Shown here piece by piece: positions 1 to 7,165 of a DNA stretch of 25,762 nt. The notes under the pieces were generated by a model that worked only from the letters and a program-made list of their open reading frames with translations, was not told the origin of the DNA and did not search any database. The first letter of the stretch is position 1. Each line of letters begins with the position of its first letter. Location of the stretch: positions 1 through 25,762 of the forward strand of contig JAEXTA010000067.1 in assembly GCA_023453665.1 (NCBI GenBank), written 5' to 3'. This DNA comes from Bacteroidota bacterium. GTDB taxonomy: Bacteria; Bacteroidota; Ignavibacteria; Ignavibacteriales; Ignavibacteriaceae. A program made the translations under genes and the position numbers.

Positions 1-2
1 TG

Positions 3-2369
3 GTTGATGCACAGTCAGGTGAAATATTCAGAGTTGTGAACAAAGCATGTTATCATAAAGAAGGTCCCGATAATCCGACGTTAGCAAACGGAAACGGTTA
101 TGTTTTTGATCCGGACCCGATTACACATGCAAGAACTACTTACGGCACAACAGGTTTCGTTGATGGTAATGATGCCGATACTGATTCTTTAACAGCTCAC
201 AGAGAGTTGAGAGTTTTAAGAGACATCACATTTGAAGGCGGTGTTTATACATTAAAAGGTCCTTATGCAGAAATCCAGGATTTTGAATCACCGAATACAG
301 GACTTCATACAAGTACATCAAGTGATTTCTTCTTTACAAGAAGTAATGACAATTTTGAAGCAGTAAATGTTTATTTCCTTATTGATGCTTCAATGAGATG
401 GATAAACGATTCACTAAATATCGATCTTCATCCTCATCAATATACAACAGGAGTTCGTTTCGATCCTCACGGTTTAAGCGGTGATGATAATTCGCACTAC
501 ATTCCATCAACAGGTCAGCTTGCTTTTGGTGATGGCGGTGTTGATGATGCTGAAGATGTTGGTGTTGTATTACACGAATTTGGTCATGGAGTTCATGACT
601 GGGCAACCGGTGGTTCACTTTCACAGGTTGAAGGTTTAAGCGAAGGATGCGGTGATTACTGGACAACTTCTTATATCAGAAGTTCAGGAATTCTTACACC
701 GGCTCACCCGGCATATAACTGGGTGTTTGTATGGGATGGTCACAATCCATTCTGGGATGGCAGAGTTGTTAATTATACTGCTCATTATCCCGAGGGATTA
801 ACAGGAACAATCCATACAGATGGTCAGATATGGGCTTCTTCTTTAATGTCAATCTGGGACCTGATAGGGAACAGAGCAACCGATACAGATTTTCTCGAAG
901 CACTTGCAATGACAAACGGAAGTTCAAATCAGCAGGATGCTGCCAATGCTTTCATTGCTGCTGATCAGACAGTTTACAGTGGAAGTCATTTAGCTCATAT
1001 TATTCCTGTTTTTGCTGACAGAGGATATATCGAAGGACCGATTACCCCTGATTTTACAGCCAATGTTACAACTGGTAACGCTCCTTTAACAGTTCAGTTC
1101 ACTGATCTTTCAATCGGTCAGCCCAATCCAATAACTTCATGGCAGTGGGACTTTAATAATGACGGAACAATTGATGCAACAGTAGAAGATCCACAGTGGA
1201 CTTACACTAATTTTGGATTGTTCACTGTTAAGCTTACAGTTTCAGATGGAACAAACTTCGCAACAAAAACTAAAACAGATTATATCAATGTAACAGATCC
1301 AAATGTTATTGTTGATACTGTATTCGCTGACAGGTTTGAAAGCGGATTAGGCGCGTGGACAATTACAAATAACGGCGGCACATGTTTATGGGAAATTATG
1401 ACTCCTCCTTATCCAAATGAATATGAATTGCCGGTTACCTCATCAGGCGGTGTTTTAGCTGCAGACGTAGATGATTGCGGAAGCGGTTCAACAATGAACT
1501 CAACCGCTCAGATAACACAAACCATGGATTTTACAGGTTATGAATTAGTAACAATTCATTTCGATAATGACTGGAATGTTATCGACACAGAAGACGAAGC
1601 TCACGTTGAAGTTAGCACAAATGGCGGTACAAGCTGGACAGGAGTCTGGGATCAGATCGGTGTTGACATAACAAATACACACGAAGTAATAAATATAACC
1701 TCTTTAGTTGCCGGTCAATCAAATGTAAAAATCAGATTAAGATCAGTTCAGCCGGGATGGGACTGGTGGTGGGTTGTTGATAACTTCACAGTATTAGGCT
1801 CATATGTAGTTCCTGTTGAACTTACATCCTTTGAAGCAAAAACTTCACAGGATAATGTTAACCTTACCTGGTCAACTGCAACCGAAACAAACAACCAGGG
1901 ATTTGAAGTTGAGAGAAAATCAAATTCAGGTAACTTTATAACAGTAGGATTTGTTGAAGGAAATGGAACGACCACACAGGCAAATACTTATTCGTTCACT
2001 GATTCCAAAGTATCTGCAGGAAGTTATTCATACAGACTAAAGCAAATCGACTTCGACGGAAGATATGAATATTCATCCGAAGTTAATGTTCAGATAAATG
2101 TTCCTGTTGTGTATTCACTTGAACAGAACTATCCGAATCCATTTAACCCTTCGACATTAATCAGTTACTCGAACGCTGAAGAAGGATTTGTATCACTTGC
2201 TGTTTATAATCTGCTGGGTGAAGAAGTAGCAGTATTAGTAAACGGAATGCAGAAGGCAGGCAAATATGATATTGAATTCAAACCACAGAACCTTTCAAGC
2301 GGAATGTACATTTACAGAATCGAAACTAAAAATTTCACGTCTTCAAAGAAATTAGTTTTGATGAAGTAG
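3..2369 (+). CDS. T9SS-secreted M36/thermolysin-like zinc metallopeptidase (5' partial)
   Basis: The reading frame is open from base 3, so the start lies upstream of the window. The first visible residues, VDAQSGEIFRV, resemble the end of a PepSY/FTP-type propeptide, so a signal peptide and propeptide are probably missing. The zinc site is HEFGH at 573-587. A glutamate (LSEG) 19 residues after the second histidine, with an aspartate four residues later, matches the ExxxD third-ligand pattern of thermolysin-fold enzymes. The stretch before HEFGH (DDAEDVGVVL) fits the fungalysin/M36 style. Next come a PKD domain (about 1045-1300), a jelly-roll/MAM-like domain (about 1320-1800), a short beta-rich linker, and a type A T9SS sorting domain with NYPNPFNPS (about 2110-2369). 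Expected to be a secreted or surface-attached protease. Family M36 rather than M4 is inferred; the gluzincin assignment is firm. Confidence 0.88.
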   Translation, partial: VDAQSGEIFRVVNKACYHKEGPDNPTLANGNGYVFDPDPITHARTTYGTTGFVDGNDADTDSLTAHRELRVLRDITFEGGVYTLKGPYAEIQDFESPNTGLHTSTSSDFFFTRSNDNFEAVNVYFLIDASMRWINDSLNIDLHPHQYTTGVRFDPHGLSGDDNSHYIPSTGQLAFGDGGVDDAEDVGVVLHEFGHGVHDWATGGSLSQVEGLSEGCGDYWTTSYIRSSGILTPAHPAYNWVFVWDGHNPFWDGRVVNYTAHYPEGLTGTIHTDGQIWASSLMSIWDLIGNRATDTDFLEALAMTNGSSNQQDAANAFIAADQTVYSGSHLAHIIPVFADRGYIEGPITPDFTANVTTGNAPLTVQFTDLSIGQPNPITSWQWDFNNDGTIDATVEDPQWTYTNFGLFTVKLTVSDGTNFATKTKTDYINVTDPNVIVDTVFADRFESGLGAWTITNNGGTCLWEIMTPPYPNEYELPVTSSGGVLAADVDDCGSGSTMNSTAQITQTMDFTGYELVTIHFDNDWNVIDTEDEAHVEVSTNGGTSWTGVWDQIGVDITNTHEVINITSLVAGQSNVKIRLRSVQPGWDWWWVVDNFTVLGSYVVPVELTSFEAKTSQDNVNLTWSTATETNNQGFEVERKSNSGNFITVGFVEGNGTTTQANTYSFTDSKVSAGSYSYRLKQIDFDGRYEYSSEVNVQINVPVVYSLEQNYPNPFNPSTLISYSNAEEGFVSLAVYNLLGEEVAVLVNGMQKAGKYDIEFKPQNLSSGMYIYRIETKNFTSSKKLVLMK

Positions 2370-2428
2370 GTATTATGTCAAACGTCAAACGGGAAATGTG
2401 AGACGGAAGTTAAAGAATGAAAATACGA

Positions 2429-2456
2429 GGCGATCAGGAATGGTCGCCTTTTTTTT
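2429..2456 (+). terminator. Rho-independent terminator after the metallopeptidase gene
   Basis: The arms GGCGATC and GGTCGCC pair over 7 bp with one G-T wobble around a six-base loop, followed directly by eight T residues. It lies 60 bases after the stop codon. The stem start GGCGAT is shared with the terminator at 22984. Confidence 0.85.
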
Positions 2457-2543
2457 AAAAGGGAACGCAATAGCCACTTTATTTTTCAATTGCATCTAAA
2501 GTATTTATGGATATTTTATATTCAAACGAAACTGGTGATAAAA

Positions 2544-2849
2544 ATGAAAATGATAATATTAGTTTGTTCGATACTATTTGCTTTTGCATTATGCTGCTCC
2601 GATGCTGATGATAATACAAATATAAGTGAGGCTACGATAACAGGTGTTGACAGCCGCGAATGTTCATGCTGCGGTGGTTATTTCATTGATATAAGCGGTT
2701 CAACATACAGGTTTTACACAGCACCGGCAGGCAGTAATGTTGATCTTGAAAATGCAACATTCCCACTGAACGTTATTGTAACATGGAAAACTTCTTCAAA
2801 CCGCTGCCTTGGTGATGAAATAGATTTATTAAAACTGGACCTTAGGTAA
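2544..2849 (+). CDS. Small cysteine-rich putative lipoprotein, function unknown
   Basis: About 101 residues. The open frame extends to 2490, but the ATG at 2544 (MKMIILVCSILFAF...) begins a typical hydrophobic signal sequence and is the better start. The hydrophobic run ends in ALCCSDADD, which looks like a signal II site followed by an acidic, surface-sorting-like stretch, although the lipobox is not canonical. The mature part carries a CSCCGG motif (around 2666-2683) and a further cysteine near the C-terminus (NRCLGD), so disulfide bonding or metal binding is possible. Similar short proteins with a Cys-Cys-Gly-Gly core, as far as I recall, occur in Bacteroidetes without an assigned role. 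It stands alone between two T9SS-protein genes, with no obvious operon partner. Confidence 0.7.
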   Translation: MKMIILVCSILFAFALCCSDADDNTNISEATITGVDSRECSCCGGYFIDISGSTYRFYTAPAGSNVDLENATFPLNVIVTWKTSSNRCLGDEIDLLKLDLR

Positions 2850-3224
2850 ATTTTAAGTGAGTAAATTTCTTCCATCAGCCAAGTAAAAATTCAGGAATAT
2901 TTTACTTACAACATGTAATACTTCAACTTCTCATGCGAATAACTTCATTTTTTCAGTTCATACCTGCGGCACACAATTTATAATTTATGTTTGATATAAT
3001 ATTCCAGATACTTAATTTTGAATAATACAAAAGCATTAACAATTATGATGCTTAATCAAATATATATAGTGGGAAATATGAACATATCATTTTGCAAACC
3101 GATACTCTCTAATCTCTTTTAAAGAACCGCTGAAAATATTGCCCTTACAGGTTCCCTTGGCATTTCAACTAATTAAAGAATTCAAGTTTTATTAATTCTG
3201 TTAACGTAATCAACAGGAGAACTT
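2850..3224. other. Intergenic region, 375 bp
   Basis: AT-rich and without a convincing ORF on either strand. It must hold the promoter of the gene at 3225, but I see no unambiguous promoter boxes; the stretch around 2990-3030 is the most promoter-like (TTGATATAAT). Apart from the AGGAG ribosome binding site at 3215-3219, five bases before the ATG at 3225, I find nothing decisive. Confidence 0.5.
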
Positions 3225-6200
3225 ATGAACATATCCAGAATCTTTTTTTGTGCTCTAACCATTTTATTGTTTACTTCTTTTTCAAATGCTCAGTGGATTT
3301 CTATCGACAAACATTCTTCAGTTATTACAAAACCATCGGTTACAATATTAAGTGACGATGCTTCCGGAACTGTGATGAAGATTGAACTGCCGGGTTATTT
3401 GCTCGAACAATTCAATGCTAATGGGAAAACTTATTCTTCAATAAAAATCGGAGACGATGAAGGAATAACTTCTGAAACAGGCATGCCTGAGATTCCACAC
3501 ATCGCAAAAGTTCTTGCAATACCCGACAGGGGAACAGTTAGTGTTGATGTGATAGAACTTGGTCAGAAACATATTTATAAAAATGTTGATGTTGCTCCTT
3601 CAAGAGAAAGCTGGAAAGAAGGCGATCCTGAAACCGGTTATATAGAAAATGTTAATGCATATTCTTCTTCTGAATTATACCCTAACAAACTTGCAAATGT
3701 TGAAGAACCATCTGTGTTCAGGGATTTCCGTATTGCAAGGGTATCTGTTTTTCCAATAAGATATTCACCCGCAAAAAGAGAAATAGAATCTTATTCTTCA
3801 ATAACAGTTAGAGTAAAATATAATGCGGGTATAGGTATCAATGAAAAAACAACTCCGAAAAGAAAGATAGCTCCGACTTTCGATAAAGTTTACAGGAGTT
3901 TTATTTTCAATTATGATGAAGTGCTAAACGCACGTTACGGTGGACGTCTTGAAGGACACAATATTATGATGTGCATTATGCCGGATATTTTTGTTAATAC
4001 ATTTCAAACTTATGCCGACTGGAAACAAAAAACAGGAACTCAAATCATTATTAAAAAATTCAGCGACATCGGTGCAACAGGCAACACGCCCGAAGTTGTT
4101 AAAAATTATATTCTTAATGTTTATACAACCTGGGTAGATGTACCAACACATATTCTTCTGGTCGGAGATGCAGGCAGTCCGCAAAATATTGCACCATATC
4201 AAACATGGCATTCACCTTATGACGGTTATACTTTCCCGAATGAAGACTACTTTGTTGAATTAGAGGGTAATGATTTCTTCCCCGAAATGATGATAGGAAG
4301 ATTTACGAACCAGGAAGATTATCGATTGCAGGTAATTATAAGCAAGATACTTCGTTATGAAAGGGAACCTGAGAGAATTGATAACGCGTGGTATAAAAAA
4401 GGTATTGTTTGTTCAAATGATGCTTACGAATCGCAGGCAGATGTAAAAAGATTTACTGCTCAACTGATGAGAGAGAACGGAGGTTTTACCTCAGTTGATA
4501 CAATGATGAGTAAAAATCCATGTCTTTATGATCTTGATGATGTGATAGCAGCAATAAACCAGGGACGCGGGTTTTTGAACTATCGCGGTGAAGGCTGGTA
4601 CACTGGTTGGTGGGCATCATGTACACCATTCCAGACAGAAAATGTTAACAGTCTTAATAACGGAAGTAAACTTACATTTGTAACAAGTATAGGCTGCGGA
4701 GTAGCGGGATTCCATTCGAGTAATAATTCATTTGGAGAAGCCTGGCTTGAACAGGGAACTCCTACGGCTCCAAGAGGAGGCGTAACCTTTATTGGTCCTA
4801 CTTCAAACACACATACTACTTACAACAATAAAATTGACAAAGGTATTTATACCGGAATGTTCGTGGAAGGTATGGATAGTCCGGGTGAAGCATTACTCCG
4901 CGGTAAACTTTATATGTTTAATGTTTACGGAAACAATACAGCAGTTGAACATCACTACAAGATATACTGCATTCTTGGCGATCCAAGTCTTCATGTATGG
5001 AAGGATATTCCTAAACCGGTCACAGTTACAAAACCCGATTCAATTTATGTGGGTTTTAACCAGGTACAAATAACTGTTGTTGATTCAGTGAGCGGATTGC
5101 CTGTTGACAGTGCCAGGATTTGTATTTCCGGTAACGGCGTTTATGAAATCGGTTTGACGGATCTAAACGGTGTGGCCCTGATTGATGTAGCTCCGGAAAC
5201 AGTGGGCTCATTAACCGTAACAGTAAGCGGAGGAAATGTAATACCTTTTGAGTCAGCAATCTCAGTAACTCAGGGTACAGAAAATATTACTCCGGCGGGT
5301 TCACCTATTGTTGTTGATCTTGATGGAAATCAGGATGGGCTAATTAACCCGAATGAAAATGGCAGCATTTCTTTTACATTAAAAAATTTCGGAACAATCT
5401 CATCAACCAATGTTCAGGCTACGCTTACAATACCTGATACAATTACAACTGTTCAGATTGTGACAAGTGATCCAATCGTATTCGGTAACATTGCTCCAAA
5501 CGATTCAAGTGCCGGCTCACCATTTCAGTTTTTTGTTCAACCGGATTGTCCGATCGGGACAATAATTCCTTTTCATCTTAATGTTCAAAGTTCCACTTCA
5601 TCATGGGATTATTATACAAATGTAAAAGTACATGGATGCGCACTTGATTTTACAGAAATGTTAATTGATGATGAAGGAAATATTCTCAGGAACTTCAGAG
5701 TAGATCCGGGTGAAACTGTGAAAATGAAATTAAAAGTTGTTAATACGGGTGATGATAAAGCGAATGAAGTGATCGCAAAAATCCGAACAACCGATCAATA
5801 CATTACAATCACGGATTCAATAGGAACTTTCGGAACTATACTGGCTGATAGTAATTCAATTAATGAAAATGATTACTTTGAATTAACCGCATCGCAGGAT
5901 TGTCCTGTACAGTACAATGCTGAATTATCACTTAGCATTGAAACTCAAAACGGTTTTTATCCTTACTCATTAACAAAAACATTTTTACTTCCTGTAGCAA
6001 TGCCTTCAGCGTTTGATGCAACCGGACCCGATGCGTATGGTTATTATGCGTACTCAAGTTCTGATGCACTCTGGGCACAATCACCACAGTATAATTGGTT
6101 TGAGATCGACGGAATAGGAACTCAAATCCCTAAACCAAGCGGTGTAAATGATTTTACCCAGACAGTTAATCTGCCTTTCACATTTAAATATTATGGAATC

Positions 6201-7004
6201 GATTATACACAAGTAAGAATTAGCAGCGACGGATGGATTGCATTCGGCAGCGGAACACAAACCGCATTTGGAAATACTGTTCTTCCTAACAACGATGAAA
6301 TTAATAATATGGTTGCAGGTTTCTGGGATGATCTATTCAGGAACGAAACAATTGCGACAGCTAAATTGCTTTATTACCATGATGCAGCAAATAACAGGTT
6401 CATTGCTGAATGGAGTAAGGTTCCTCACTTTAGTGCCGAAGATGAACTGGAAACATTCCAGATAATTCTGCTTGATCCGGCTCATTATCCAACTCAAACC
6501 GGTGACGGAGAAATTATCGTTCAATACAAAGATGTAGAAGAACCGGGAAGTATAACCGTTGGTATTGAGAACAATACACAGGATGTCGGACTTCTTTACC
6601 TGTTCGATGAAACTTATGACGTAACTGCAAACGAATTAGTAAGCGAATTTGCAATTAAGTTCACTACCAAAACCCCTGTAGTTACAGATGTTAAAGATGA
6701 AGATAATACAGCATCAGTAATTCCTGATGACTATTCACTTGAACAGAACTACCCGAACCCTTTCAATCCTGAAACAAAAATAAGATATGCAATTCCTCAA
6801 CCAGGGAATGTTTCAATTAAGATTTACAGAGTTGATGGAGAACTTGTAAAAACTCTTACAGAGAATTATAAGTCAGCCGGCAGATATGAAATTACCTGGG
6901 ATGGAACAAATAACTTTAACCAGAAAGTAAGTTCAGGAGTTTATTTCTACAGGCTTCAGTCAAATGATTTTTCACAGGTAAAGAAAATGATTTTGTTGAA
7001 GTAA
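3225..7004 (+). CDS. T9SS-secreted gingipain-like (C25 family) protein with altered catalytic His motif
   Basis: 1259 residues with an N-terminal signal peptide ending near SNAQ and a good AGGAG ribosome binding site. Residues about 30-230 look like a C25 propeptide. Residues about 245-592 look like the C25 caspase-fold domain: HILLVGDAG at about 306, MMIGRF, a cysteine in SIGCGVAGF at residue 491, RGGVTFIG, and ILGDPSLHVW at the end. In gingipains the partner histidine sits in a GHG motif; here the aligned motif reads NYRGEGW, with glutamate at residue 456. After the C25 domain come several Ig/CARDB-like beta-sandwich segments (about 600-930), a region resembling nidogen-type beta domains (about 930-1130, with SSDGWIAFG), and a type A T9SS domain (NYPNPFNPE, about 1166-1259). 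It may be an inactive or altered C25 homologue used for adhesion, or an enzyme with a different catalytic arrangement. Confidence 0.88.
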   Translation: MNISRIFFCALTILLFTSFSNAQWISIDKHSSVITKPSVTILSDDASGTVMKIELPGYLLEQFNANGKTYSSIKIGDDEGITSETGMPEIPHIAKVLAIPDRGTVSVDVIELGQKHIYKNVDVAPSRESWKEGDPETGYIENVNAYSSSELYPNKLANVEEPSVFRDFRIARVSVFPIRYSPAKREIESYSSITVRVKYNAGIGINEKTTPKRKIAPTFDKVYRSFIFNYDEVLNARYGGRLEGHNIMMCIMPDIFVNTFQTYADWKQKTGTQIIIKKFSDIGATGNTPEVVKNYILNVYTTWVDVPTHILLVGDAGSPQNIAPYQTWHSPYDGYTFPNEDYFVELEGNDFFPEMMIGRFTNQEDYRLQVIISKILRYEREPERIDNAWYKKGIVCSNDAYESQADVKRFTAQLMRENGGFTSVDTMMSKNPCLYDLDDVIAAINQGRGFLNYRGEGWYTGWWASCTPFQTENVNSLNNGSKLTFVTSIGCGVAGFHSSNNSFGEAWLEQGTPTAPRGGVTFIGPTSNTHTTYNNKIDKGIYTGMFVEGMDSPGEALLRGKLYMFNVYGNNTAVEHHYKIYCILGDPSLHVWKDIPKPVTVTKPDSIYVGFNQVQITVVDSVSGLPVDSARICISGNGVYEIGLTDLNGVALIDVAPETVGSLTVTVSGGNVIPFESAISVTQGTENITPAGSPIVVDLDGNQDGLINPNENGSISFTLKNFGTISSTNVQATLTIPDTITTVQIVTSDPIVFGNIAPNDSSAGSPFQFFVQPDCPIGTIIPFHLNVQSSTSSWDYYTNVKVHGCALDFTEMLIDDEGNILRNFRVDPGETVKMKLKVVNTGDDKANEVIAKIRTTDQYITITDSIGTFGTILADSNSINENDYFELTASQDCPVQYNAELSLSIETQNGFYPYSLTKTFLLPVAMPSAFDATGPDAYGYYAYSSSDALWAQSPQYNWFEIDGIGTQIPKPSGVNDFTQTVNLPFTFKYYGIDYTQVRISSDGWIAFGSGTQTAFGNTVLPNNDEINNMVAGFWDDLFRNETIATAKLLYYHDAANNRFIAEWSKVPHFSAEDELETFQIILLDPAHYPTQTGDGEIIVQYKDVEEPGSITVGIENNTQDVGLLYLFDETYDVTANELVSEFAIKFTTKTPVVTDVKDEDNTASVIPDDYSLEQNYPNPFNPETKIRYAIPQPGNVSIKIYRVDGELVKTLTENYKSAGRYEITWDGTNNFNQKVSSGVYFYRLQSNDFSQVKKMILLK

Positions 7005-7033
7005 TTGAATTTTGCTATATGATGATAAGCACA

Positions 7034-7129
7034 TGTCAACCTGAACTTGTTTCAGGTTCTAACAAACGCATTTTGGGGAATAGATTCCGAAACAAGCCCG
7101 CCTGCCGGTCGGGCAGGATCGGAATGACA
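7034..7129. repeat. Palindromic repeat element, copy A
   Basis: Bounded by inverted TGTCA/TGACA ends. The left hairpin is CCTGAA-cttgt-TTCAGG (7040-7056). The right hairpin has outer arms ATTCCGA/TCGGAAT (7084-7090 and 7119-7125) with an inner GC-rich CCTGCC/GGCAGG stem (7101-7117) that looks like a secondary insertion. The left hairpin and right arms recur in copy B at 14551-14643. It lies between the C25-like gene and the CapA-family gene. Structured transcripts from it could affect read-through into the downstream operon. Confidence 0.75.
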
Positions 7130-7165
7130 AAAATGAAATCGATCATTTTGTTCATTGGATAATTT

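Noticed and set aside
379..666. Minus-strand open frame opposite the metallopeptidase active-site region
   Set aside because: Histidine- and glutamine-rich translation antisense to a well-supported gene; no signal, motif or ribosome site. Shadow frame.
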